From positions 1-9,133 of the forward strand of contig JAFTUV010000004.1 in NCBI GenBank assembly GCA_017466065.1: a DNA stretch of 9,133 nt, written 5' to 3'. A program made the position numbers and the translations under genes. Source of the stretch: Bacteroidaceae bacterium (GTDB lineage Bacteria > Bacteroidota > Bacteroidia > Bacteroidales > Bacteroidaceae). Positions within the stretch are counted from its first letter, which is position 1. Every line of letters begins with the position of its first letter. Shown one piece after another: positions 1 to 8,668 of the stretch. The notes under the pieces were generated by a model. That model ran no database searches. It had not been told where the DNA came from and was given only the letters and a program-made list of their open reading frames with translations.

Positions 1-170
1 CGGCTGCCTACGAATGCGTCGTAGTAGTAAACACCATCCTCCTCTACACCCGAAATTTCAAGTCCCTCGGGGAAGTAGATGTCGAACTGAATGGCTGTGA
101 AGGGGAAGTCGGGGTTGGTAACATTGATAATCAGGTCGCTGCCATCACCTTCTGCCGAAATTGTGCTGAG
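1..170 (-). repeat. Left arm of 170-bp inverted repeat (cohesin-like module start in gene A)
   Basis: This is the reverse complement of 8799-8968 with 168 of 170 matching bases; position p pairs with 8969-p. Both mismatches are third-codon-position changes (AAT/AAC for Asn, GGT/GGA for Gly), so the 56 complete encoded residues are identical. The similarity is still running at the window edge, so the true repeat is probably longer. Its inner boundary is sharp: the gene A sequence before it (an Ala-rich linker after the dockerin) is unrelated to the signal peptide that precedes the copy in gene C. Confidence 0.97.
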
Positions 171-3100
171 CGCAGCTGCGCGTGTGGCAGCAGCCTTTGC
201 GGGAGCCTCAGAAGCTGTGTCGGTACCAAGTATCATAGATACAAGGATTGTGAGGTCACCAACAGAAACTTCACTGTCAGCGTTAAGGTCAGCAGCATCG
301 GTTGCAAGTGAAGGATCAAGAACCATACCTACCAATATTGCAAGGTCACCAACAGAAACTTCGCCGTCAGCGTTAAGGTCACCGGTAATTGTTGTTTCCT
401 CGATATATGTAATCAAACGCCAAGCAGAAGCCGAAGTATTATCGGGAGTACCGTTCCAAGTTACTATATCACCTGCGTTACCGGTACCGCCACCGTGACC
501 TTCGGTGTGCATATGACCCTGACCATCGGTATTGATTGTGTAGATATCGGTTGTACCACGACGGAAGATGTAGGGAACTGCACCTTGATTATCGCTTGTG
601 AACGAGTATGAATATGAAGGATCACCTGTGTAGGTCTGTACATATTCACCGGTAGCAACACTCTTGATGAAGTATACACAATCTCTCATTTCCTCGGTAA
701 CAACATTGTCGGCGATAAGGTCGTCGATATAAGGCACTGTTTCGAGAGTGAAGAGGTATGTCTTACCCTCGTCTGTTGTGTAGTCGGCGGGCTTGTTACC
801 CCAAGCGAGGTCGTGAGTACCATCGTCCAAGGTCTTAACATACATAGCCTTTCTGCCACCGTAACCGCTGTGAGCAGCCTCGAAGATATAAGTACCTTCG
901 GTGATGGGGTTACGCTCAAGTGTACCGGCAGTTGTTGACTCCAATGTAGTAGCCAATTTCTTGGCAGCAGCCTCGGCACCGGCATAGTTAGTAGCATCGA
1001 TTACAGCCTGTGCAGCAGCATAGTCGTCTGCAAAGTCACCTGTATCCTTGAACTGACCGGGGTTGATACCCTCTGTAATACCCATATCCTCGGCAATACC
1101 AACGAGTGATGTCAACCAATAGTAATAGGGATTATCCATTGTCAGGCGGTAGATTTTCCACTCACCCTCACCGTTGGTCTTGTTAAAGTGCAGGTAGTCA
1201 CCGGCAGCACCCTTAGCTTGGAAGTATTCATCAACAAGCTCTACGTTCTCGGCCTGCTCGCCCCAAACAGAAACATCGGCAATACCGGGCTGAGGATCTA
1301 CGCAGTAGCGCTGAGCAACTCTGTTGCCCCAGTCCATAAATACGTTGTATTTTGTGATAACATCAACAGCCTCAACAGTAATTTCTGTTTCGGTAGCGCT
1401 ATCGGCATACTCGAAAGAAGCTGACAATTTTGTAGTATCGGGAAGCGAGCTGTAAAGCACGAATGTGTTGGTGTAAGCAGCGTGAGTAGATTTCACGATG
1501 TTAATGTCGGCAGCCTCGGAAGTTGTGTTAACCTCTTTTGCATCGCTACCGTCACCGGGAGCATCGCCCCAGAACTTAGAGCTCTTCAAGTTAAGGATGT
1601 TGAATGTACCATCGCTGTTCTTAACGAAGAAGTATGCACAATCCTCACGAACAACCGATGTGTGGAAAGGTACAACGCCTGTGAACCAACGCTCGTTGCC
1701 AAGCTCATCCTCGCTCAAAATCTCTGCATTTGTATCGAGCAAGCCCTTGATTGCATACAAGCCCCAGTCTTGGATTTGAGAAGCCTCGGTAACCTGTGCA
1801 CCAACCGCTACATTGTAGGGGTTCTCCGACTCTGCAATGGGGTCGTAGGTTTCTCCATAAGGACCTACGCATACCTTTCTGGGAGAACAGGGCCAGTTGT
1901 TTTGACGAGCAATCCACTCAACGGTGATACCTACGTATGTATCGGGAAGTTCAACATCGAGATATACATAGTTATCGAGTGACAAGCTACCCGACCACTG
2001 TGAGTGATAGAATGTCTCTATATCACCATCGAAGAGAGAAGCGATGCTACCCTCTGTGGGTTCAAGAGAGTTAGTGCTAATATTAGCCTCGGTCAAAGGA
2101 ATTACATTACCATCGGCATCTCTAACGCACAATTCTGCCAAAATAGCCAAGGGATAACCAAACTTAATATCATCGTTGGCATTCTCCAAGAATGTGATAC
2201 GGAAACCGTTCAAGCCGTTGAAGTCGGGACGAATCATAGGAGACCTCCAAACGTTGGCAGCTGTTGCAGGCAGACCATCGGCAGTTGTGAATGTTACAGG
2301 CCAAGGAGTTGCAACAACTTTACCTGCATAGAACTCTTTGAGAGCTGCATCATAGTCTGCAAAAGCTGTAAGATAGGAACCATAATAGTCATAGATAGCA
2401 CCGAACGACTCATAATCGCTGGCAAGAGTCTCCATTGTACCTTGGATAGGACGAAGGATAGCATCGAAAGACTCCTCGGTGTATTTACCTACTTCGAGGG
2501 CATCGTTTGTACAGAAAAGTCCCTCTTCGCTCAACTGGTCGTAGAGATAATCAACCTCGTCATATTTCTGATATGAAACAGAATAGAGATAACCGATGAT
2601 AGCCTCTTTCACTACTTCGATTTGTGCATTAAGCTCGTCGTTGCCGGCACCGCCATCGATAAGAGACTGTGCATCGGTGATAGCCTGAACAAGGTTGTCA
2701 TAGAATGCTTCACCCAAATAGTCCTCGCTGTCCTGACGACCACCATAGCTTGCAACTACATTGGCAGCATCGAAGAGGAAGCCGTTAAGCTCGGCCTGTG
2801 CAAGATACTCGGGAGCGATGTATGTACAAGCGAAGAAATCGAACTCGAAACCTACAGGAAGGCTGTAACCGCTGTCGTAGTTACCGCTCTTCAACTGTGC
2901 GCGCAAGTCGCCGTTAAACACTTTAAAAGGACGGTTTTCCTCGTCACGGGGCTCGGCTGCGATATAAGCAACAGTGGGAGTTTTGTTTGCATCGCCAAGA
3001 GTTGTCTCATAAGCAAGTGTAAATTGGCCGTCTGCAGTAGCCGCAATCATAAGGTCGGCAGCAGCTTCAACAGATGATGAACCTACCTGCCAATCCTGCC

Positions 3101-4019
3101 AGAACTCGCTGTTAGGACCGGTAACGGTTGCAAGGCCACCACGATTGGGATCGATCTTACCATAGTCACCAATGTAAGCATTGTACTTAGGCCAGTAGAT
3201 GTAGTATGTACCTTCTACAGCACCTTCGATAAGCTGTGCAGCCATATTGGGGCCATAGAGATGTGTAGAATCCTCGGCTACCCAATTGTAGTTACCTGTA
3301 CCGGTGATGAAACGGGCACCAATCCATTCATAATCGGTTTTATCCTTTGTGTAAGTCTTGGGAGTGTTACCGCGAATAGCAAAATATTCGGCAGCAAGGA
3401 GCTCATCCATTGTAGTAAGACGCTCGCCAAGTTCGAACTCACCCTCGGGGAGCTCGCCAAGCTCGGCGGGAACACCTACAACACCGGCGGGAGTAAGAAC
3501 TGCAATTTCGGGACACATATGAGCGTGATTCTTGCCGGCTGCCAACATAAGACGGAAAGCAGAAACAGGCTGCTCAAATGCGAGCTCTACATAAACATAC
3601 TCGCCTTCAACACGGTCATTGATACCAGAACCCCAGAAAGAGTGGTAATAGGTATCATAATTACCGTCGGCGATTGAAGGAAGTGAACCCTCGTTATCCT
3701 GAACCGAGTTACTTGAAGGAGTGTAAGCCACATTGTTGCCTTCACTATCAAGTACCTTAACCTCAGAGAGAGCCACCATAGGAGTGCCCAAGTTGATATG
3801 GTTCTCTGCTGTACTACCCGACTTTACAAAGGTAATACGCAAACCCTCAATGGGGGCACTTGGCTTAATAAGACCGGTTTTAACGGTTTTGCAGCCGCTA
3901 TTGCTGTCTACAACGCCGGTAAAACCATCTATCGCTGACAAGGTCTGCGACCACTGTGCGTTAACAGTTGCAAATGATGCAACGAGCAACGCAAGAGTTA
4001 GAAATAGTTTTTTTCTCAT
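1..4019 (-). CDS. Gene A: giant secreted discoidin/trefoil/dockerin/cohesin-like protein (3' end beyond window)
   Basis: The frame is open from the ATG at 4019 to the window edge: 1339 complete codons and no stop. Residues 1-22 form a signal peptide (MRKKLF, hydrophobic core, VNA|Q). A discoidin-like (F5/8 type C) domain spans about 30-165 (DG at 118-119, YYHSFW at 124-129). A trefoil-like stretch follows (about 205-400), then a helical linker (about 410-560). A second discoidin-like domain lies at about 585-715 (DG 664-665, FYHSQW), with a second trefoil-like and helical stretch to about 1035. A further beta-trefoil spans about 1041-1205. A type I dockerin (about 1213-1265) has two DLNAD...D loops, and a cohesin-like module starts at L1284. 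The protein is probably exported and surface-attached, binding glycans. No catalytic domain is visible, so it looks like an adhesin or scaffold, although an enzyme-like part could lie past the edge. The leader has no Shine-Dalgarno site. Open frame and modules are seen; function is inferred. Confidence 0.9.
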   Translation of the reverse strand, partial: MRKKLFLTLALLVASFATVNAQWSQTLSAIDGFTGVVDSNSGCKTVKTGLIKPSAPIEGLRITFVKSGSTAENHINLGTPMVALSEVKVLDSEGNNVAYTPSSNSVQDNEGSLPSIADGNYDTYYHSFWGSGINDRVEGEYVYVELAFEQPVSAFRLMLAAGKNHAHMCPEIAVLTPAGVVGVPAELGELPEGEFELGERLTTMDELLAAEYFAIRGNTPKTYTKDKTDYEWIGARFITGTGNYNWVAEDSTHLYGPNMAAQLIEGAVEGTYYIYWPKYNAYIGDYGKIDPNRGGLATVTGPNSEFWQDWQVGSSSVEAAADLMIAATADGQFTLAYETTLGDANKTPTVAYIAAEPRDEENRPFKVFNGDLRAQLKSGNYDSGYSLPVGFEFDFFACTYIAPEYLAQAELNGFLFDAANVVASYGGRQDSEDYLGEAFYDNLVQAITDAQSLIDGGAGNDELNAQIEVVKEAIIGYLYSVSYQKYDEVDYLYDQLSEEGLFCTNDALEVGKYTEESFDAILRPIQGTMETLASDYESFGAIYDYYGSYLTAFADYDAALKEFYAGKVVATPWPVTFTTADGLPATAANVWRSPMIRPDFNGLNGFRITFLENANDDIKFGYPLAILAELCVRDADGNVIPLTEANISTNSLEPTEGSIASLFDGDIETFYHSQWSGSLSLDNYVYLDVELPDTYVGITVEWIARQNNWPCSPRKVCVGPYGETYDPIAESENPYNVAVGAQVTEASQIQDWGLYAIKGLLDTNAEILSEDELGNERWFTGVVPFHTSVVREDCAYFFVKNSDGTFNILNLKSSKFWGDAPGDGSDAKEVNTTSEAADINIVKSTHAAYTNTFVLYSSLPDTTKLSASFEYADSATETEITVEAVDVITKYNVFMDWGNRVAQRYCVDPQPGIADVSVWGEQAENVELVDEYFQAKGAAGDYLHFNKTNGEGEWKIYRLTMDNPYYYWLTSLVGIAEDMGITEGINPGQFKDTGDFADDYAAAQAVIDATNYAGAEAAAKKLATTLESTTAGTLERNPITEGTYIFEAAHSGYGGRKAMYVKTLDDGTHDLAWGNKPADYTTDEGKTYLFTLETVPYIDDLIADNVVTEEMRDCVYFIKSVATGEYVQTYTGDPSYSYSFTSDNQGAVPYIFRRGTTDIYTINTDGQGHMHTEGHGGGTGNAGDIVTWNGTPDNTSASAWRLITYIEETTITGDLNADGEVSVGDLAILVGMVLDPSLATDAADLNADSEVSVGDLTILVSMILGTDTASEAPAKAAATRAAALSTISAEGDGSDLIINVTNPDFPFTAIQFDIYFPEGLEISGVEEDGVYYYDAFVGS
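253..291 (-). repeat. Dockerin half-repeat 2 in gene A (direct repeat copy)
   Basis: This 39-bp segment encodes the second dockerin calcium loop: D1244, N1246, D1248, S1252 and D1255. It matches 343-381 at 37 of 39 bases with a period of exactly 90 bp (30 codons). One difference changes the usual loop glycine to serine (G1219 in the first copy, S1249 here). Paired EF-hand-like loops of this D-x-N-x-D pattern define type I dockerins. Confidence 0.85.
343..381 (-). repeat. Dockerin half-repeat 1 in gene A (direct repeat copy)
   Basis: This encodes the first dockerin calcium loop, D1214-L-N-A-D-G, closing with D1225 and followed by the hydrophobic helix LAILVGMVL. The loop keeps the D1, N3, D5, S9 and D12 ligand pattern of dockerins. 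The near-identity at DNA level to 253-291 suggests recent duplication or homogenisation of the two halves, which are usually more diverged. Confidence 0.85.
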
Positions 4020-4089
4020 AACGTAGAAATTAGTTAATAAAATAAGGTTAATTAAATTCTCTCAATAAACCCGACTCGCGCCGGAAAAC

Positions 4090-4117
4090 CAAACATACAT
4101 TCAACAAAAAAGCACAA
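4090..4117 (-). promoter_or_regulatory. Putative Bacteroidetes sigma-ABfr promoter for gene A
   Basis: Read on the minus strand, 4097-4090 is TATGTTTG, a full match to the TAnnTTTG -7 consensus. A TTTG lies upstream at 4117-4114. The 16-nt gap between them is shorter than the usual spacing of about 20, so the -33 assignment is tentative. It implies an untranslated leader of roughly 65 nt before the ATG at 4019. Confidence 0.5.
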
Positions 4118-4132
4118 AGGCGGGATAACATT

Positions 4133-4155
4133 TTGGCTATCAAAATATTAGCCAA
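4133..4155. promoter_or_regulatory. Inverted repeat TTGGCTA-N9-TAGCCAA, candidate operator
   Basis: The two 7-base arms (4133-4139 and 4149-4155) are perfect reverse complements around a 9-base AT-rich centre. The repeat lies 15 bp upstream of the putative -33 box of gene A. No gene ends here, so it is unlikely to be a terminator. Its position suits a dimeric regulator, but no regulator gene is in the window. Confidence 0.5.
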
Positions 4156-4485
4156 GACCGCGCCCGTACACTCCTATTTGAACATACATTTAATTATGCA
4201 AATATGAAGAGATTTATCGAAACTCGCAAGAATTTTTACGAAAAATAGAAAAACTATCATAAATTTTATTTCCGTACAACAAGTAACATTCTACCACAAA
4301 AAAGGACACTGTGCCACATATAATATCAAGGTAAAGGAAGCATTGGAACAAACGGTAAATTACGAACCTATTATTATAAAAAATATTTACAAAACAAACA
4401 TAAAAAGCGTAGTTGCCCCCATCGAAAAAAAACGTTAAAATTCAAATAAATAAAGAAAGGAAAAGAATTATTAAAAAAAAAGCCT

Positions 4486-4493
4486 TATATTTG
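4486..4493 (+). promoter_or_regulatory. Putative Bacteroidetes -7 promoter box for gene B
   Basis: TATATTTG is a full match to TAnnTTTG, on the coding strand 78 bp upstream of the gene B ATG. The sequence upstream is A-rich with no clear TTTG at -33. Transcription would start near 4500, giving a leader of about 70 nt. That leader contains a weak 5-bp hairpin (TGTGC 4517-4521 with GCACA 4529-4533), and the AT-rich stretch before the ATG has no Shine-Dalgarno, as is usual in this phylum. Confidence 0.55.
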
Positions 4494-4571
4494 CCAATGA
4501 AATATATTAGAGTTATTGTGCATTTGAAGCACACTTATTGACACGACTATAACTTTTAATTTATTAACAAT

Positions 4572-7500
4572 ATGAAAATCAAAACTTTACTACTGTCATT
4601 ATTAGCAGTATTTTCGGCCTTCACTGCAACAGCGCAGGTTGAATCGGGCAAAGTTTATCGTATAGTAAACAAGCTATACGGCAATGTTGCCTATGAAAAA
4701 ATCGGTGACAACACTGTTGGTTGTAAGGATAAAGGAACAAGTACCGACTACAACCAGATGTGGATAATAACAGAAACATCGGTGGCTTCGCGTTACACAA
4801 TACAGAATGTGTACACAGGGCGCAACCTTATTTTCCAGAACAACACGAATGCGGCTTTCTACACAGCCCACAACCCTACTTACAGCCTCTACATCAACGA
4901 CAATAGCAGTTTCTTCAACGGTTGCTACACAATAACCTCTACAAGTGGTGGCAACTGGGCTATGCACTGCGCAAGCAGTAACGTTTGTGTACCTTGGAAC
5001 GCAAGTGCCGAGGCCACAAACTGGACATTCGAGGAGGTGAGCATTACCGCCGAGGAGATTGCAGCTGCTCGCGAGATATATAACAACTTCAACGAAATTG
5101 TATCAAACAGCGAGAACATTGCAGCAGAATTCGAAGCCCTCTTCGAGGACAAGGCTTGTACCACACTCAAAGCCGAGTATGCTGCAATGAGCGACGATGC
5201 AATTCTTGCACTCGTGCCCAACATTCCCGCCGACTTGCAGGCTGTTGTGCTCAAAGTAAAGAACAGCACTTGGGACACAACAACACGCGAAAAAGAGTTC
5301 CGTATATACGATTACAAGCCTTACAGCGAGCCTGTTAAATGGGCCGATGTTCTCTACACCCGTTATTACAGCCCCGTGGACAACCCCACCGGTATCTGTA
5401 CCGACAACGACAAAGGCTTCATCTATGTGTGCGTAGAGGATATTCCCGAGGGCACAACAGTAGAACTCGATGAATGTGCCGGAACATTCTACTTCGGAAC
5501 AACCACCATTCTGCACGAAGGTTTGAATATTGTTCCCGCTTCGCTCACCAACGGTGTTCTCTATTTGAGCTACATTTGCGACACCGACACCGCCGGTGCG
5601 AAACTCGCCGACTACCCTGCCGTTAAGGTTCACATCGAGAACGGTTATGTGAACGGTTTTTGGAGCAAGGAGCGTGGCCACACAAATGCCGACTGGGCTT
5701 ATATGAAGAACAATATGTTCCAGAACCCCGATGCTATCCTTGCGAAGGGTGATTACACTTTGATGGCCTTCCGCAAAAGAGAGTTCCTCGCAGCCTGCCC
5801 CACCAAGATTGAAGAGGTGATGACACTTTGGGACTTCTGGAACGGCACACAGCAGAAGATGATGATGCTCGACAAATACTATCCTTGGTTCAACAACTTG
5901 CAGCTTGCAATGTCGGACGACGGCGGTTTTATGGACGCAGGTAACCACCGTACACACTACAACAACAACACATTGAGCACCATTGTAAACTACGATATTA
6001 TTGCAAACGATGCAGGTAGTTCTTGGGGCCCCAACCACGAGATTGGCCACAACAACCAGTATGCATTCGAAATTACAGGTACATCGGAGGTTAGTAACAA
6101 CGCTCTTGCCAATATGGTTATCTTCTACCAAGGAACACACACCAGCCGCGGACAGAGTATGGCCAACCAGATTATCGACTTTGAGAACAAAGTACCTTAT
6201 GTCCTTCGCGGAGAGGGTGCTTATGGTAGCAAGTTGTTCAGTATGACACGTATGTACTTCCAGCTGTTCCTCTACTTCCACGCTGCAAAGAAAGACCCCA
6301 CATTCTACCCCCGTTTCTTTGACAGATTGCGTCACGACCGCCTCATCGGTTGGCAAGTATGGTCGAGCGACGAACTCGACGAGAATGGTTATTACAGAAA
6401 TTCTGTAAACGCCCTTTACGACCAATTGAAGTTTGCCGAAATTGCCTGCGAACTTACCAACATGGACCTCAGCGAGTTCTTCGAGGCTTGGGGCTTCTTT
6501 GTTCCCTTCAAGAACGGATTCGTAGGCGACTACGGTCACCACTATGTATATGCATTGCAGGCAGACATCGACGCCAGCAAGGCTCGTATGCAGCAGTATG
6601 AGAAGAAGGGTGGTCACCTGATGTTCCTCGAAGACCGCATACGCCCCTCGAAATACATTGTAAACGAGGAGCTTAAAGAAAAGATTGACCTTTACGCAGG
6701 CCTCAGCGACAACGAATATATCCAACAAGGCTATCGTGCAAACTATGCCGACTGGGAAGGCGAGCGCATCGGCGAGGTTGGTGACTTCGGACAATGGGAA
6801 GACTACGTAGACGAAAGTGTAAAAGCACAAGACTACTACTACACCAATGTAAACGGCAAGATTATGATTAAAGAGGGTGCCAACGCCGGTGGTGCACTCG
6901 GATTCAAACTGTACAATGCAACAACAGGCGAATTACTCACTTTCACCAACAGAAAGAGTATGACAATTCCCACCGCACACTTGAACGCAGAATTGAAGGT
7001 TGTTGCTGCACAAGCCGACGGTACCGACTACATTGTACCCAACGCATCGACAGGTCCCGAAGAGATGCAGTATGAGACTCTCGATGCATCTATCAAGAAT
7101 GCCGCATACATTGTGAACAACGCTTCATCGGCAAGCAACGAAATTGGTAAATACATTGCCGACTCCATCGCCGACCTTAAAACCATATATACAGCTGCAA
7201 AGGCTGCATACGACAACAAGGATAAAAGCGAGAAATCCTATGCAGAGTGGAGCAGCTTGCTCGACGATGAGTATAACAAGATTATCAACAACCCCAAGGC
7301 ACGCCTCACCGTTAAGGAGGGTTGCTACTACTATATGTTCAACGGTCATTACAGCCTTCGTTCGAACTACCTCACTTGGACCGAAGAAGGTGTAAAGGGA
7401 GAGGTTAGCAGCACAGCTACCGGAACATTCACCGACGATGCTGACAAGCACTGGACATTCGAGTATGCCGGTACACCGGGTGACTACTACATAAGGAACG

Positions 7501-8663
7501 AGAATGGTTACTACATTTCGTCGGTATCGCTCAACAACGATGTTTACGCAATGGGTACATTTACCAGCAACGCTGTTGTATTCAATTTGAACTACACCAA
7601 CGATGGTATGACTGTATTCACAAGGAAGGATAACGCCAATACCGGTATCGGCTTAAATTCGTCAGGTGCTGCCGTACAGGGTATGAACCCCAGCGAAACA
7701 AAAGCAAAATGGGCTATCCGTATGCTCGAAGATACATCGCTTGAATTCGAGACTGAGACACTCACTGCACTTATGGAGCAGGCAAAGAATACTCTCATCG
7801 AGGTATCGGATACAATTGTACTTGCAAAGGGCGACACTGTAACATTGAACAAGAACATCTATTCTAACGACATTCTGTTGCAGGATTATGTAAAAGATCT
7901 CTACAACGACTATACTGCCGTTAATTGGGAGAATACAAGCGACTATTACAATTACATCACCGCCTTGCGCGTGAGCCTCAACACCATCGCCGGCAAGTAT
8001 AACATCACTGCGCCCGGTGAAACGAGAGACAGCAACATCAGATGGTATGTAATACGCAGCAACTCTAACAGCAGCAAGGTGTGGTATATATTGCCCAGCA
8101 ACCAACGCGTTGCTCTTATCGACGCAACCGACGAGGAGGACATTACCGACGCAATGCTATGGGCACTCTTCCCCATAAACAATCACGGTGAATACAAACT
8201 CGTGAACAAAGCCTACGAAATGGCAGTTTACCGTTTTGTAAATTCAAAAACAGGTAGAGAACAGAACTACTATATGGTATCGGATAATGAGGAACTCGAT
8301 TACAGAGCTATCACATTCGACTACGATATTGACGAGAAAGCTACCACCATACACACAGGAGTGGATGCGACCAAGGGTGTTATGACAACAGCTGCCGAGA
8401 GCGGAAATGCAATTTCATACGCCACAACAGCAAGCACCAGTAAATGGGTATTCGAGATGTTCTCTATCGAGAATAACGAGGAGCTCTATGAGAAGTTTGT
8501 AGAGGTGACAAACACTCCCGACGACGGCACTACCGGCATCGAGGAGATTGTTACCGAGAACACAAACGGCACAGAAGGTGTTATATATGACCTCCAAGGC
8601 CGCAAGGTTAACAAGGTGGAGAAAGGTATTTACATTGTAAACGGAAAGAAAGTAATTTATTAA
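4572..8663 (+). CDS. Gene B: secreted M60-like (enhancin/mucinase family) zinc metallopeptidase with beta-trefoil modules
   Basis: Complete 1363-residue protein. Residues 1-21 are a signal peptide (TATA|Q). A ricin-like beta-trefoil follows (about 23-157; QMW at W64, NWTFEEV at 150-156), then a helical linker. The peptidase M60 region spans about 255-600: H489-E490-I-G-H493 and E506 (TSEVSNN) fit the family pattern HExxH-x(8-28)-E, giving zinc ligands H489, H493 and E506 with catalytic base E490. A beta-sandwich-like segment (about 750-830) and a helical linker follow. Two more trefoil-like regions lie at about 911-1052 and 1155-1300. Residues 1336-1363 resemble a type IX or por-type C-terminal sorting tail (YDLQGRKV, GIYIVNGKKV). 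Characterised M60 enzymes of gut Bacteroidales cut mucin-type glycoproteins; that substrate is inferred here. The three glycan-binding-like modules make it longer than simple family members. All active-site residues are intact. Confidence 0.93.
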   Translation: MKIKTLLLSLLAVFSAFTATAQVESGKVYRIVNKLYGNVAYEKIGDNTVGCKDKGTSTDYNQMWIITETSVASRYTIQNVYTGRNLIFQNNTNAAFYTAHNPTYSLYINDNSSFFNGCYTITSTSGGNWAMHCASSNVCVPWNASAEATNWTFEEVSITAEEIAAAREIYNNFNEIVSNSENIAAEFEALFEDKACTTLKAEYAAMSDDAILALVPNIPADLQAVVLKVKNSTWDTTTREKEFRIYDYKPYSEPVKWADVLYTRYYSPVDNPTGICTDNDKGFIYVCVEDIPEGTTVELDECAGTFYFGTTTILHEGLNIVPASLTNGVLYLSYICDTDTAGAKLADYPAVKVHIENGYVNGFWSKERGHTNADWAYMKNNMFQNPDAILAKGDYTLMAFRKREFLAACPTKIEEVMTLWDFWNGTQQKMMMLDKYYPWFNNLQLAMSDDGGFMDAGNHRTHYNNNTLSTIVNYDIIANDAGSSWGPNHEIGHNNQYAFEITGTSEVSNNALANMVIFYQGTHTSRGQSMANQIIDFENKVPYVLRGEGAYGSKLFSMTRMYFQLFLYFHAAKKDPTFYPRFFDRLRHDRLIGWQVWSSDELDENGYYRNSVNALYDQLKFAEIACELTNMDLSEFFEAWGFFVPFKNGFVGDYGHHYVYALQADIDASKARMQQYEKKGGHLMFLEDRIRPSKYIVNEELKEKIDLYAGLSDNEYIQQGYRANYADWEGERIGEVGDFGQWEDYVDESVKAQDYYYTNVNGKIMIKEGANAGGALGFKLYNATTGELLTFTNRKSMTIPTAHLNAELKVVAAQADGTDYIVPNASTGPEEMQYETLDASIKNAAYIVNNASSASNEIGKYIADSIADLKTIYTAAKAAYDNKDKSEKSYAEWSSLLDDEYNKIINNPKARLTVKEGCYYYMFNGHYSLRSNYLTWTEEGVKGEVSSTATGTFTDDADKHWTFEYAGTPGDYYIRNENGYYISSVSLNNDVYAMGTFTSNAVVFNLNYTNDGMTVFTRKDNANTGIGLNSSGAAVQGMNPSETKAKWAIRMLEDTSLEFETETLTALMEQAKNTLIEVSDTIVLAKGDTVTLNKNIYSNDILLQDYVKDLYNDYTAVNWENTSDYYNYITALRVSLNTIAGKYNITAPGETRDSNIRWYVIRSNSNSSKVWYILPSNQRVALIDATDEEDITDAMLWALFPINNHGEYKLVNKAYEMAVYRFVNSKTGREQNYYMVSDNEELDYRAITFDYDIDEKATTIHTGVDATKGVMTTAAESGNAISYATTASTSKWVFEMFSIENNEELYEKFVEVTNTPDDGTTGIEEIVTENTNGTEGVIYDLQGRKVNKVEKGIYIVNGKKVIY

Positions 8664-8668
8664 TAATC

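Larger units (their letters stand above)
4020..4571. promoter_or_regulatory. Divergent intergenic region between gene A and gene B
   Basis: These 552 bases lie between two divergent start codons and are much more AT-rich than the flanking genes. I see no convincing ORF, tRNA or known riboswitch in it. It holds one Bacteroidetes-type promoter motif close to each gene and an inverted repeat on the gene A side. The middle (about 4210-4480) is A-rich with no structure I can name, apart from a second, distant TATGTTTG on the minus strand (4395-4402). Confidence 0.8.

Noticed and set aside
491..525. His-rich stretch in gene A (GHMHTEGHGGG) as a metal-binding site
   Set aside because: It falls where Bacteroidales beta-trefoil modules often have an H-rich loop before the final W segment (W1200), and gene B has a comparable AMH...W segment, so it is more likely a lectin loop.
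1482..3077. Plus-strand open frames of 150-190 codons (1482-1982, 2004-2576, 2622-3077)
   Set aside because: All are antisense to gene A, which reads through this region without a stop and with recognisable domains. They have Cys/Ile-rich compositions and no family features.
4395..4402. Second minus-strand TATGTTTG promoter box
   Set aside because: It matches the consensus but is about 380 bp from the gene A start, has no clear -33 box, and could arise by chance in this A-rich stretch.
5103..6830. 575-codon open frame on the minus strand, inside gene B
   Set aside because: It lies wholly antisense to the M60 gene, has no signal or domain, and has a Val/Cys-rich composition typical of a mirror frame of biased codons. 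Gene B has an intact active site and clear domains on the other strand.
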